DNA of 64,000 nucleotides from Lysobacter firmicutimachus (GTDB lineage Bacteria > Pseudomonadota > Gammaproteobacteria > Xanthomonadales > Xanthomonadaceae): NCBI RefSeq assembly GCF_037027445.1, contig NZ_JBANDL010000002.1, positions 558,001 through 622,000 of the forward strand, read 5' to 3'. A program made the position numbers and the translations under genes. Shown piece after piece: positions 8,222 to 17,107 of the stretch. The notes beneath the pieces were generated by a model. That model made no database searches and had not been told where the DNA came from. It saw nothing but the letters and a program-made list of their open reading frames with translations. The first letter of the stretch is position 1. Every line of letters starts with the position of its first letter.

Positions 8222-8655
8222 GCGCCCCCGTCGGACGTTGGCTGTTGATCGTGACCGGCGCGGTGGTCGCGGCCTCCTGCATCGCCGCGGTGGCGATCAT
8301 GGGCGGACCGGACACCCAGCGCGAGTTGCGCCTGGACCAGCGGCGCGCACACGAGCTGCAACAGATCAAGCGCGAAGTGCGCGAGTACTGGGAAGCGAAC
8401 GCCAGGCTGCCGCGCGATCTGCCGGCGCTGGCGGCGCAGCCGGGCGTGGCCTTGTCGGTGGCCGACCCGGAGACCGCGCAGCCCTACGGCTACCATCCCG
8501 GCGAGGGCGCGCGGTACCGGCTGTGCGCGCGATTCGCCGCCGACACCGGCGACGAACGTCGCCGCGACGCCATGCGCTACGGCGTGGAATGGAACTGGCG
8601 TCATCCGGCCGGCCCGCATTGCTTCGAGCTCGATGCGGCCAAGCCGGCCGACTGA
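8218..8655 (+). CDS. membrane-anchored hypothetical protein, pseudopilin-like layout
   Basis: This 145-residue protein has one N-terminal membrane segment (about residues 7-28) and a periplasmic domain. Features of the domain include a long helix (RRAHELQQIKREVREYWEAN), then LPRDLPAL, DPETAQPYGY and YRLCARF. Similar arrangements occur in small type-II-secretion-like or pilin-like accessory proteins, but no prepilin cleavage site is present. It is translationally coupled to the DUF5671 gene and probably works with it in the envelope. Confidence 0.7.
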   Translation: MSAPVGRWLLIVTGAVVAASCIAAVAIMGGPDTQRELRLDQRRAHELQQIKREVREYWEANARLPRDLPALAAQPGVALSVADPETAQPYGYHPGEGARYRLCARFAADTGDERRRDAMRYGVEWNWRHPAGPHCFELDAAKPAD

Positions 8656-8843
8656 GTGAGCGCCCGCTCCTCATAGTCCTGATCGTCGCCGTGCCCGGAT
8701 TCACCGGATTCACCGGCTTCGCCGTGAGTCCGGTCGCGTCGCCCGGGCCTTGTCCGGGATGTTCGCGGCGCGGGCGATGCACTCGCCGCAGCGCGCCTGC
8801 CGGCCCTGAGCCCATCGTCCGGCGCAGCGAGCGCCGCGCCGGA

Positions 8844-8866
8844 CGCTAAAGATTCCGACAGCGCCG
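8844..8866. repeat. 23-bp direct repeat, copy 1 (candidate AraC operator)
   Basis: Starts CGCTAAAGATTCCGACAG and continues GCGCCG-type sequence; it is identical over 23 bases to 10187-10209. This copy lies about 130 bases upstream of the DUF2834/araC gene pair, while the other precedes the next gene. Two perfect copies bracketing a regulator operon suggest a regulator binding site. Confidence 0.65.
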
Positions 8867-8996
8867 CGCCTGGGGGTGCGATTCCATGAACCCGGGCGAC
8901 GGCGGCCCGTCGCATCGCCCCCGTCGTGGCGTCGGCGCTGGGCGGCGACTATGCTCGTGGCCGGACCGATCCGACGGCCGAAACCTGGGAGAGCCC

Positions 8997-9323
8997 GTGC
9001 GCGCTGTGTACGCCCTGTTGTGCGTGGCCGGCACGTTGTGGCCGTTGGCGCAATTCGCGCCCTGGCTGAGCGAGCACGGCCTGGATCTGCCCTTGCTGAT
9101 TCGCCAGGCGACGGCCTCGCCGGTCGCCGCCTTCGCCTGGAGCGATGTGCTGGTGTCCGGCGCGGTGGTGGTGGCGTTGATCCTGGTCGAAGGACGGCGT
9201 CTGGGCATGCGCCGGCTGTGGCTGCCCTTGCTGGGGCTGGGCGTCGGCGTGTCGCTGGCGCTGCCGTTGTTCCTGTTCTTGCGCGAACGCCATCTGGCGG
9301 CGGGCGGCCATGGCCGAGTTTGA
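8997..9323 (+). CDS. DUF2834 family membrane protein
   Basis: This small membrane protein has 108 residues. The GTG at 8997 is chosen because GGGAGAG lies just upstream and because the hydrophobic family core begins at once (RAVYALLCVAGTLWPLAQF). Three membrane segments are visible, at about residues 3-20, 45-62 and 75-95. The family usually contains exactly this hydrophobic core with a WSD motif before the second helix; here it reads FAWSDVLVSG. It overlaps the AraC gene by 14 bases, so the two are co-transcribed. Function is unknown. Confidence 0.8.
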   Translation: MRAVYALLCVAGTLWPLAQFAPWLSEHGLDLPLLIRQATASPVAAFAWSDVLVSGAVVVALILVEGRRLGMRRLWLPLLGLGVGVSLALPLFLFLRERHLAAGGHGRV

Positions 9324-10146
9324 AATCCGTCGTCTGCTGGACACGGCCAGCGTCGCGGTGCGCGATGTGCGCTGTCGCGGCGAATGCCGCCACCGCAGCG
9401 GCGAGGAATGCGTGTCCGCCACGCACGTGGTGTTTCCCTATCGCGGGGTCTACCTGCGCCACGTCGGCAGCGAGCAGTCGGTGGCCGACGCCAATCATGC
9501 GCTACTGTTCAACGCCGGCGAGGGGTATCGGGTCAGCCATCCCGTCAGCGGCGGCGACGCCAGTCTGGTGCTGGTGGTGGCGGCGCCTTTGCTGCGCGAA
9601 CTGGCGCCGGCCGGTCTGCTGCGGCCGCGAGACGAACTCGGATTCCGGCGCCAGTCGGTGCAGATCGATCCGCGCGCCCAGGCCCTGGTCGCGTTGCTTC
9701 GCCACAGCCTGGAACACGGCCGCATCGAATCGCTGGAGGCCGAAAGTCTGGCCCTGACCTTGGTTTGCCGCACTTTGGGCCCGCGATCAGCCCACGACGG
9801 AGGCGCTGGGCCGGCCCGGCGACGACTGGTGGACCGGGTCAAGGTCCTGCTCGCCAGCGACCTGGGCCGGCGCTGGAGCCTGGCCGAGATCGCCGCCGCC
9901 ATCGGCGGCTCGGCGGTGTATCTGACCCAGGCATTCCAACAGGTCGAAGGCGTGCCGCTGTATCGCTATCACCTGCGCTTGCGGTTGGCGCGGGCCTTGG
10001 ACCGCGTGGCCGACGCCGAGGATATGTCGGCCTTGGCCCAGGACCTGGGCTTTTCCAGCCACAGCCATTTCGCCGCCGCCTTCAAACAGGCCTACGGCCG
10101 CAGCCCGAGCGCGTTCCGCCAGTCCGCGCGCGCCAAAAGTACTTGA
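9310..10146 (+). CDS. AraC family transcriptional regulator
   Basis: This 278-residue regulator has an N-terminal cupin-like sensing half (about 1-150, with CRHRSGEECVSATHVVFPYRG near its start) and a C-terminal HTH_18 domain (about 175-275). The DNA-binding part shows LAEIAAAIGGSAVYLTQAFQ and, in the second helix-turn-helix, LAQDLGFSSHSHFAAAFKQA followed by YGRSPSAFR, which is a standard AraC ending. Several Cys and His residues at 20-37 could bind metal or sense oxidants. It probably binds the 23-bp repeats at 8844 and 10187, thereby controlling its own operon and the small Cys-rich gene that follows. Confidence 0.9.
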   Translation: MAEFEIRRLLDTASVAVRDVRCRGECRHRSGEECVSATHVVFPYRGVYLRHVGSEQSVADANHALLFNAGEGYRVSHPVSGGDASLVLVVAAPLLRELAPAGLLRPRDELGFRRQSVQIDPRAQALVALLRHSLEHGRIESLEAESLALTLVCRTLGPRSAHDGGAGPARRRLVDRVKVLLASDLGRRWSLAEIAAAIGGSAVYLTQAFQQVEGVPLYRYHLRLRLARALDRVADAEDMSALAQDLGFSSHSHFAAAFKQAYGRSPSAFRQSARAKST

Positions 10147-10186
10147 GCGCCGCGGCTCGCGGGCCCGGATCGCGATGCACGCCGAT

Positions 10187-10209
10187 CGCTAAAGATTCCG
10201 ACAGCGCCG
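10187..10209. repeat. 23-bp direct repeat, copy 2 (candidate AraC operator)
   Basis: A perfect second copy of the 8844-8866 element, 60 bases before the ATG of the small CxxC protein. Its place just upstream of a separate short transcript next to araC supports a shared regulatory function. Confidence 0.65.
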
Positions 10210-10268
10210 CCGGCGCGCGAATGGTCTGCTGTGCTGGCCCGATCGACGGGCGAGACCAGGAGAGCACC

Positions 10269-10400
10269 ATGAACGAGAAGACTTGCGCGGCCTGCGACTA
10301 TCCGCTCGACGAGAACGCCATCGAAGTCCGCATCGGCGGCGAGACGGTCGAAGTCTGCTGCGAAGAATGCGCGCAAAAGCTGCGCGAAGCTCAGGCGTAG
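10269..10400 (+). CDS. small double-CxxC metal-binding protein
   Basis: A 43-residue protein with CAAC near residue 6 and CCEEC near residue 33, a treble-clef/YHS-like spacing that suggests binding of zinc or copper. The start is clear: CAGGAG stands eight bases before the ATG. It is a single small transcript directly preceded by the 23-bp repeat, so it is likely controlled by the adjacent AraC protein. A role as a metal carrier or stress-response partner is inference from cysteines and context only. Confidence 0.75.
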   Translation: MNEKTCAACDYPLDENAIEVRIGGETVEVCCEECAQKLREAQA

Positions 10401-10920
10401 CCACGACCGGCGCCGATTTCTTCGCCGCGCGCCGGACGGTGGCCACATCGTTCGGCGCGATCGGCCCTGTCGAACGCGGCAGCGGCCCGGCGGCGCTGTT
10501 CGTCCACGGCGCACTGCTGAACGGCTATCTGCGGCGGGGCGGCCCGACGAGTTGGGCGCCCGGGACGACACCATCGGGACCTGTCTGCGCCGGTTCCTGG
10601 ATTCGCCGCAGCGGCTCGGCGAACGGGAACGCTTCGTCGGCGCGTTCGATGGCCGGCACACGCTCGCGGCCGAGGACGGATTGCGCCGCCTGCACGCGCC
10701 GACCCTGGTCGCCCGGGAAACGGACGATGGCTACTCTCCGCAGCAGTGGTCGCATTGGCGGACGCAGGCGATTCCGGGCGTGCGCCGGCGGGTCGAGTCC
10801 GAGGGCGCGCGCATTTTCTTCCACGAGGCGCGTGCGCAAGCATTCGATCGCGAACTGCGTGCCCAGCGGCAAGCGGCGGCTGCGCCCGCCGCGGCGGGCG
10901 TCGGGACAGCGCCGGCCTGA
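10401..10920 (+). pseudogene. alpha/beta hydrolase pseudogene, internally deleted
   Basis: Two pieces of one alpha/beta hydrolase are visible in different frames. The first (about 10410-10540) reads RRTVATSFGAIGPVERGSG and then ALFVHGALLNGYL, the strand and oxyanion-hole HG region. The second (10552-10920) reads FVGAFDGRHTLAAEDGLRRL, APTLVARETDDGY, HW and IPGVRRRVE, the C-terminal acid and cap portion. The central part that should carry the nucleophile elbow is absent and the frame shifts between the pieces. The product would be inactive. No start codon in good context was found. Confidence 0.75.
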
Positions 10921-11194
10921 GGCGGGGACGACGCAGCCGCCGCCGCGTCGAAGCTTCGTCGCCGGCGCAGTGCTGCGTCGGCATGACGTTTGTAAGCGCG
11001 GAGCCGTGCACAGTGAACGCCGTCGCTGTGCTGCGATATCGATGCGCGGCCCGATCCGAAACTGTGAACGCCGCGCAGATGCGTCGGCGCGCGAGCGGTC
11101 ATGGTGCGCGATGCCGGCCGGCGCGGCGTCGCGCGGCCGGCGTCGCGGCGGCTCCGCCGCGGTCCCCCGCCCGACGCCATCCGCAGGAGGAACG

Positions 11195-12178
11195 ATGCAA
11201 CAACCGCATTCGGCAACCGCAACGGCAACCGCCTCGCGCCGGTTCGCGCTCGGCGCCCTGGCCTGGGGCCTGGCGATGTTGGCGCCCGGCGTCGCGATCG
11301 CGGCCAATCAGGGCAGCGGCTTCTATGTCGACCCGAATTCCAACCCGGCGATCTGGGTGCGCGATCATCCGGCCGACGCGCGCGCCGGCAAGATCCGCAA
11401 CGCCATCGCCAGCAAGCCCATGGGCCGATGGTTCGGCAACTGGAGCGGCAACATCGGCACCGCGGTGGCGACCTATGTCGATGCGGCGCGCGCGGCCGAC
11501 AAGCGGCCGATCCTGGTCGCCTACAACATCCCCGGCCGCGACTGCGGCAGCCACTCCGGCGGCGGCGCCGGCAGCCCGGAGGCCTACCGGACCTGGATTT
11601 CGAGTTTCGCTTCCGGCATCGGCGACCGCCGTGCGGTGGTGGTGATCGAACCCGACGCACTGGCCCAGCTCGACTGTCTGCCGGCCGACCAGCGCAGCGT
11701 CCGCATCGGCCTGCTGCAGTACGCGGCGCGCGAGTTCAAGCTGCGCGCGCCGAATGCGCAGGTCTACCACGACGGCGGCAATGCGACCTGGATCGGCGCC
11801 GACGAGATGGCGCGGCGGCTGAATTCGGCCGGCGTGCGCGATATCCGCGGCTTCGCCCTCAACGTCTCCAATTACCACACCACCGCCGCGTCCAACCATT
11901 ACGGCGCCGCGGTCGCGGCTTCGCTCAACCGCCAGTTCGGCTATGCCAAGCCGTTCGTGGTCGACACCAGCCGCAACGGCAACGGCTCCAACGGCGAATG
12001 GTGCAACCCGGCCGGGCGCAAGCTCGGGGCGACCTCGCAGGCCAGCGCCAACGGCGCGGAAATGTTGCTGTGGTTGAAAGTGCCGGGCGACTCCGACGGC
12101 CAATGCGGCATCGCGCCGAATACGCCGGCCGGGACGTTCAATCCGGAGTTGGCCGTGCGCCTGATCGACGGCTGGTAG
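11195..12178 (+). CDS. secreted glycoside hydrolase family 6 (cellulase)
   Basis: This 327-residue enzyme cleaves beta-1,4-glucan by inversion. A perfect AGGAGG precedes the ATG. There is a signal peptide (about 1-37, ending AIAA). Both GH6 signatures are present: VAYNIPGRDC at 108-117 and VVVIEPDALA at 148-157, whose Asp154 is the expected catalytic acid. Later family landmarks include YHDGGNATWIG (191-201), FALNVSNY and VDTSRNGNG. There is no separate cellulose-binding module; it is just the catalytic domain. It stands alone as a monocistronic gene, and export to feed on plant or oomycete walls is likely for this kind of predatory bacterium. Confidence 0.93.
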   Translation: MQQPHSATATATASRRFALGALAWGLAMLAPGVAIAANQGSGFYVDPNSNPAIWVRDHPADARAGKIRNAIASKPMGRWFGNWSGNIGTAVATYVDAARAADKRPILVAYNIPGRDCGSHSGGGAGSPEAYRTWISSFASGIGDRRAVVVIEPDALAQLDCLPADQRSVRIGLLQYAAREFKLRAPNAQVYHDGGNATWIGADEMARRLNSAGVRDIRGFALNVSNYHTTAASNHYGAAVAASLNRQFGYAKPFVVDTSRNGNGSNGEWCNPAGRKLGATSQASANGAEMLLWLKVPGDSDGQCGIAPNTPAGTFNPELAVRLIDGW

Positions 12179-12245
12179 GGCCGGGCGTGTCCGGCGGCGG
12201 CGCGGTGCCGCTGCCGGATGCGTGGGGGCCGAGCGGCGCGGCCGG

Positions 12246-13205
12246 TCACCGCTTGGCGCGGCGCGTCCCGGGGCCGGCGCTCGCCCGCGCCGCCGCAGAA
12301 ACCGTACCGGCCGACGCCAACGGCGCCTGCTCGGCCAGGTATCGCCACAGCCGCGTCGCGACCGGACCGTGCGGGCGGTCGTTGCGCCGCGCGGCGACCA
12401 GTTCTTCGCGGCGGCCGGGCAAGTAGCGCCCGGCGATCGACAGCAGGCGGCCGTCGGCCAGTTCGTCCTCGATCAGGAACCGCGGCAGGTGCCCCCAGCC
12501 CAGGCCCTGCAGCACGATCTCTTTCTTCATCGCGTGGTCGGCGACCGTGCATTGCTGCGCGCCCTCGACCAGGAAGAAGTCGCGCTGCGGCGAATGCCGG
12601 GCGCTGTCGCGGATCACGCACTGGGTGTAGTCGCGCAGTCGCTGCGGGCGGATCGCGCGCGACGGCGCGAACGACAGAAAGCCCGGCGCGACCACCGGCA
12701 CGAACGGCACGGTGCCCAGGTCGATCCAGTCCAGGCGCGGGTCGCCTTTGTCGATGCGATGCAGGATCAAATCGGCGCGGTCGTCGAACAGACGTTCGGC
12801 CGGGCCGCCGACCGCTTCGAAATGCAGGTGCAGGCGGGTGCCGGGCTCGGCGGCGAAAAAGCGGCCGAGCAGGCCCAGCAGCGGCGGCCGGGGGCACAGG
12901 TCGCCGACCACCACGTGCAGTTCGCTTTCGGCGCCCATCGCCAACTGCGCCGCATGCGTGCGCAGGCCTTCGAACTCGCGCAACACGGCCTGGGCGCGGC
13001 GGTGCAGCGATTGCCCGGCCTCGGTCGCCCGCACCCGATAGCCGCTGCGGTCGAGCAGGTCCAGGCCGAGCTGGCGTTCGAGTTTGGCCACCGCGGCGAA
13101 CACCGCCGGATGCGAGCGGTGCAGGACCGCGGCCGCGGCCTGGAAACCGCCTTCGCGGATCACCGCGTCGAAGCATTGCAGGTCGTGCAGGGTGAATCCG
13201 CTCAT
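12246..13205 (-). CDS. LysR family transcriptional regulator
   Basis: This 319-residue regulator has an N-terminal winged HTH (DLQCFDAVIREGGFQAAAA, then AAVAKLERQLGLDLLDR) and a substrate-binding domain from about residue 90 on. It is divergent from the PcaD-like hydrolase gene at 13342, with a good palindrome between them at 13218-13241. This is the usual layout for LysR and its target, so it most likely controls that gene and itself. The inducer is not evident. Confidence 0.9.
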   Translation of the reverse strand: MSGFTLHDLQCFDAVIREGGFQAAAAVLHRSHPAVFAAVAKLERQLGLDLLDRSGYRVRATEAGQSLHRRAQAVLREFEGLRTHAAQLAMGAESELHVVVGDLCPRPPLLGLLGRFFAAEPGTRLHLHFEAVGGPAERLFDDRADLILHRIDKGDPRLDWIDLGTVPFVPVVAPGFLSFAPSRAIRPQRLRDYTQCVIRDSARHSPQRDFFLVEGAQQCTVADHAMKKEIVLQGLGWGHLPRFLIEDELADGRLLSIAGRYLPGRREELVAARRNDRPHGPVATRLWRYLAEQAPLASAGTVSAAARASAGPGTRRAKR

Positions 13206-13217
13206 GTCGGTTCTATC

Positions 13218-13241
13218 TACAAAGACTGTGCGATCTTTGTA
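13218..13241. promoter_or_regulatory. LysR-type operator between divergent genes
   Basis: Perfect 8-base arms TACAAAGA and TCTTTGTA are separated by 8 bases (CTGTGCGA). The site begins 12 bases upstream of the lysR start codon and about 100 bases upstream of the hydrolase gene, as expected of a LysR box with autoregulation. Confidence 0.65.
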
Positions 13242-13341
13242 ATATCCAGACGGGTCGGCCGCAACTAGCCTTTGCGTCACAGCCAGGCCGTTGCGGGAGC
13301 CGCACGAGGCGCTCCCCAGCCATCGACACAGGAACCGACCC

Positions 13342-14142
13342 ATGAAAACCGAACATTCGTTCTTCACCACCGGCGACGGTGTGCGCCTGGCGTACCGCCT
13401 CGAAGGCGCCGCCGACCGGCCGACGCTGGTGCTGTCCAATTCGATCGGTACCGACCTGCGCATGTGGGACGGTCAGATCGCCGAGTTGGCGCGACGTTTC
13501 CGCGTGCTGCGGTACGACGCGCGCGGCCACGGCGCTTCCGGCGTGCCGGTCGGCGCCTATTCGCTGGATCGGCTCGGCCGCGACGTGATCGAGCTGATGG
13601 ACGGGCTGGGCATCGGTCGCGCGCATTTCCTCGGCCTGTCGCTGGGCGGTTTCGTCGGCCAGTGGCTGGGCGTGCACGCGCCCGAGCGCATCGATCGGCT
13701 GATCCTGGCCAACACGTCGTCGTACCTGGGGCCGGCGCCGCAGTGGGACGAGCGCATCGCCGCGGTGCGGCAGGCGCAGGACATGCGCGAAACCGCCGAG
13801 ATGTTCCTGCGCAACTGGTTTCCGGCGCCGATGCTGGCGCGCAACGACGCGGCCATCGAGCCGTTCCGCGCCATGCTGCTGGCGACCGACCGCCAGGGCT
13901 TGGCCGGCAGCTATGCCGCGGTGCGCGACGCCGACCTGCGCCGCAGCATCGCCTTGATCGTCAATCCGACCCTGGTCATCGCCGGCGAGCACGATCCGGT
14001 GACCGCGGCCAGCCACAGCGAGGCGATCGCCGCGACCGTGCCCGACGCCCGCCTCGCCGTGTTGCCGGCCGTGCACTTGTCCAATGTCGAATACCCGCAC
14101 GAGTTTCTCGGCGAAGTGCTGAGTTTCCTGCGCGCCGCCTGA
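13342..14142 (+). CDS. alpha/beta hydrolase, 3-oxoadipate enol-lactonase-like
   Basis: This 266-residue cytoplasmic hydrolase resembles PcaD, which opens 3-oxoadipate enol-lactone. Landmarks are LSNSIGTDLRMWDGQ near the N-terminus, RYDARGHGAS, the nucleophile elbow GLSLGG at about residue 98 and the catalytic acid region GEHDPVT; the His is in the VHLSNVE segment close to the end. No other beta-ketoadipate pathway gene is nearby, so a different ester or lactone is possible. It is divergent from the LysR regulator, which should control it. Confidence 0.75.
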   Translation: MKTEHSFFTTGDGVRLAYRLEGAADRPTLVLSNSIGTDLRMWDGQIAELARRFRVLRYDARGHGASGVPVGAYSLDRLGRDVIELMDGLGIGRAHFLGLSLGGFVGQWLGVHAPERIDRLILANTSSYLGPAPQWDERIAAVRQAQDMRETAEMFLRNWFPAPMLARNDAAIEPFRAMLLATDRQGLAGSYAAVRDADLRRSIALIVNPTLVIAGEHDPVTAASHSEAIAATVPDARLAVLPAVHLSNVEYPHEFLGEVLSFLRAA

Positions 14143-14157
14143 GGCCGCGCGATGGGC

Positions 14158-15972
14158 TCAACCGCGCGCGGCGGCGCGCGGCGCGGCGTCGGCGGCGACC
14201 GCCTGCAGGCAATAGGTATTGCGTTCGCGCTTGGCGCAGTACAGGGCCGCGTCGGCGGCCGCGAGCAGCTTGGCGGTCTCGACGGGCCGGTCGGCATAGG
14301 CCACGCCGATGCTGGTGGTGACGCTCAGCTCGCGTTCGCCGATCGCGATCGGCCGGCGCATGCGCTCGATCAGCTTGCGCGCCACCGCTTCGGCGGCCGA
14401 AGGCACCGCCGCATCCTCGATCAGCACCACGAACTCGTCGCCGCCCAGGCGCGCGGCGAGATCGCCGGAACGCACGCAGCCGAGCAGGCGCTGGGCGAAG
14501 CTGCGCAGCACTTCGTCGCCGGTGGCGTGGCCCAGGTTGTCGTTGATCTGCTTGAAGCGATCGATGTCCAGGTACAGCAGCGACAGCGAGGCGCCGCGAT
14601 TGAGGCCGAGCACGGCCAGGTTCATGCGCTCCTCGAACTGGCGCCGGTTGGCCAGGCCGGTGAGGGCGTCGAAGCGCGCCAGGCGCTCGAGTTCCTGCCG
14701 GCTGGCCTCGAGCGCGCGTTCGGTTTCGACCCGGCGGGTGATGTCGCGCCCGGCGTAGATCGCCTCCATGCCGTTGCCGTCCTCGGCGGGGATCGCCCGC
14801 GTCACCGCTTCGATCCACACGTAGTGGCCGTTCTTGTGGCGGATGCGGTAAACCGCGGTGCGCGGCTCGCCGCTGGCGATGACCTCGGCCAGCAGGCGTT
14901 GCTGGCGTTCCAGGTCTTCCGGATGCACCAGCGATTCGCGCGAGCCGAGCATCTGCGCCGGCTCCCAGCCGAGGATGTCGCGCGCGGAAGGCGAAACGTA
15001 CACGCGCTGGCCGTCGGCGCGCATGCGAACCACCACGTCGTGCGAGTAGTCGGCCAGCATGCGGTAGCGGCGCTCGCTGTCGCGCAGGCCGGTGACCAGG
15101 CGCTTGCGCTCGGCCATCGCCAGCGCGACCGGGATCGTGATCAGGCAGCCGCCGGCGATGTACAACTGCAGCAGGGCGATGCGCCCGGGCGTGTCGACGT
15201 CGGCCAGCCACAGTGGGCCGTGGCCGAGCGCGGTGGCGACGCTGCCGATCAGGGTCAGCAGGACCACGCCGACCGCGACGCCGGCGAAGCGGTGGCGGAT
15301 GGCGCCCAGCAACAGCGGCGGATAAGCCAGGAACAGCAGCGGATACGACGACAGGAACACCGCCAGCGCGATCGCGGCGAGCAAGGCCATGGTCAGCAGG
15401 AACGACAGACCGCGCCCCGGCGCAGTGAACATGCGCCGCCCTTCGCGCTGCGCGACCAGGGTGGTGGTGGCGAAAATGACCAGGCCGACCACGTGCGCCG
15501 AGAACCAGGTCAGGAATCCGGGCCAGAACGGCGCCGCGTGCAGCACGCGCATCGCCCCGGCCGCCATGAACCCGGACACCGCGCAGGCGAGCAGGGTGCT
15601 GGCGGTGGCGATGCCGCCGAGGCTGATCCAGCGCTTGGGATCGCCGACATCGGGCACGAAGCGGCGCACCACGCCGGCGAGGATCAGCGCTTCGATCAGA
15701 TTGGCCGCGGCGACGACCGCGGCGCTGACCGCCTGATCGCCGACGCCCAGCCGCACCGCCAGCTCGGTCGCGGCGGCGGCGCCCAGGTACCAGGGCCAGC
15801 GCTCGGTAGGGCGCGACAGCAGCCAACCGACCAGGATGCCGTTGCCGATCCACACCGCCGACAATTCGCCGGGGCCGCGCGACAGGGCCATCGCGGCCCA
15901 GGCCGACACGCCGGTCAGCAGCGCCATCAGCAGCGCGTCCCAGCCGATGCGTTTGGGTTCGATGGACGACAC
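14158..15972 (-). CDS. MASE1-PAS-GGDEF diguanylate cyclase
   Basis: This 604-residue inner-membrane protein should make cyclic-di-GMP. Residues about 1-290 are a MASE1-type sensor with eight or more membrane segments. A PAS domain follows (about 305-420, with a PAC-like end), then a GGDEF domain with the intact motif LGGDEF (GGDEF at 510-514). The inhibitory I-site RSGD lies five residues before it (501-504), so product feedback is expected. NANRR-type metal and nucleotide landmarks (ALTGLANRRQFEER, DIDRFKQINDNLGH) are intact. No EAL domain is present. It stands alone between the hydrolase gene and a LysR gene. Confidence 0.93.
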   Translation of the reverse strand: MSSIEPKRIGWDALLMALLTGVSAWAAMALSRGPGELSAVWIGNGILVGWLLSRPTERWPWYLGAAAATELAVRLGVGDQAVSAAVVAAANLIEALILAGVVRRFVPDVGDPKRWISLGGIATASTLLACAVSGFMAAGAMRVLHAAPFWPGFLTWFSAHVVGLVIFATTTLVAQREGRRMFTAPGRGLSFLLTMALLAAIALAVFLSSYPLLFLAYPPLLLGAIRHRFAGVAVGVVLLTLIGSVATALGHGPLWLADVDTPGRIALLQLYIAGGCLITIPVALAMAERKRLVTGLRDSERRYRMLADYSHDVVVRMRADGQRVYVSPSARDILGWEPAQMLGSRESLVHPEDLERQQRLLAEVIASGEPRTAVYRIRHKNGHYVWIEAVTRAIPAEDGNGMEAIYAGRDITRRVETERALEASRQELERLARFDALTGLANRRQFEERMNLAVLGLNRGASLSLLYLDIDRFKQINDNLGHATGDEVLRSFAQRLLGCVRSGDLAARLGGDEFVVLIEDAAVPSAAEAVARKLIERMRRPIAIGERELSVTTSIGVAYADRPVETAKLLAAADAALYCAKRERNTYCLQAVAADAAPRAAARG

Positions 15973-16149
15973 GATCGCGTTGATCGGCGCGCGCGGGACG
16001 GGCGGAGCCTGCGCCCGCGCTCGCGCATGCTCCTGCGGGGCCAGCGCTGAGCATGGCCCCGGCGGCGTGACCGGACGATCAACGCGGGGAGGAATCGGGC
16101 CGGGCCGGGCGGCGTCCCGGTGCGGTTTTGTGATGCATCCGGCGTTTTA

Positions 16150-17055
16150 TCAGGCCTGCGCGACGCGTTTGCCTGGGCGCGGGTAGACCGATTCCGGCGC
16201 CGTCTGCGCCATCTCGCCGATCAGCTCGCCGAAGGCCTGGGCCGCCGGGCTGCGGCCGCGTTCGCTCCAGACCAGCGAGAAATCCACTTCCGGCAGGGGC
16301 GGCAAGGCGTAGCGTTCGGCGACCAGCTGCATGCCGGGCTCGAGATCGTCGCGGGCGATGGCGGTGATCGCCAGCCCGGCCAGCGCGGCGGCGTGGATGC
16401 CTTCCTGGCTGTGCGAGGTGAACACGACATGGCCGTCGATGCCGGCCTGCTCCAGCGCCCGCATGCCGACCCGGCGATGCACGCACGGCGGCGGAAAGAA
16501 CGCGAACGGCAACGAGCCGCCGGCCGGCGGGGCGAAGTTCTCGGCGGCGACCCAGACCAATCGGGTGCGTCGCAGCAGCCGGCCCGGCGACTGCGCGCCG
16601 GCGGGGCGCTCGGCGATCAGCACGGCCAGGTCGAGTTCGTCCGCTTCCAGCAGTGCGGGCAGATCGAGGTTGGCGCTGACGCTGACCTCCAGGCGCACCT
16701 GCGGATAGGCCTGGGCGAAGCGGCTCAGCAGTTGCGGCAGGCGTTCGCGCATGAAGTTCTCCGGCGCGCCGAAGCGTACCGTGCCGGCCACCGGCGAAGG
16801 ATTGAAGCGCCGGCCGAGTGCGTCCAGCGCCTGCAGGATCTGCCGGGCATGGATCAGGAACTCGCGGCCGTCCTCGCTCAGGTCGAGCTTGCGCGTGCTG
16901 CGCGACAGCAGGCGCCGGCCGACCTGCTGTTCCAGCCGGCGGATCTGGTGGCTGACCGCCGACTGGGTCAGGTGCAGGCGTTGTGCGGCGCGGGTGAAGC
17001 CGCCGGTTTCGACGACGGCGACGAAGGTGCGCAACAGGCTGGGATCGAAGTCCAT
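16150..17055 (-). CDS. LysR family transcriptional regulator
   Basis: This 301-residue regulator has the usual N-terminal helix-turn-helix (TRAAQRLHLTQSAVSHQIRR, then LSRSTRK) and a LysR substrate-binding domain. It is divergent from an MFS exporter gene, with a short palindrome between them, so the exporter is its likely target. The inducer is not visible from sequence. Confidence 0.92.
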   Translation of the reverse strand: MDFDPSLLRTFVAVVETGGFTRAAQRLHLTQSAVSHQIRRLEQQVGRRLLSRSTRKLDLSEDGREFLIHARQILQALDALGRRFNPSPVAGTVRFGAPENFMRERLPQLLSRFAQAYPQVRLEVSVSANLDLPALLEADELDLAVLIAERPAGAQSPGRLLRRTRLVWVAAENFAPPAGGSLPFAFFPPPCVHRRVGMRALEQAGIDGHVVFTSHSQEGIHAAALAGLAITAIARDDLEPGMQLVAERYALPPLPEVDFSLVWSERGRSPAAQAFGELIGEMAQTAPESVYPRPGKRVAQA

Positions 17056-17091
17056 GGCGGCGTATGCATGACGGCCGTTAATGGCGCGGAC

Positions 17092-17107
17092 GAAATTAAA
17101 TCATTTC
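17092..17107. promoter_or_regulatory. candidate LysR operator
   Basis: Arms GAAAT and ATTTC flank TAAATC in an AT-rich patch inside an otherwise GC-rich intergenic region, between the lysR start (17055) and the MFS start (17260). Size and position suit a LysR T-N11-A site. Confidence 0.45.

Noticed and set aside
13342..14142. Giving the symbol pcaD to the hydrolase
   Set aside because: Sequence resemblance is good, but no other beta-ketoadipate genes are present, so the reaction is uncertain.
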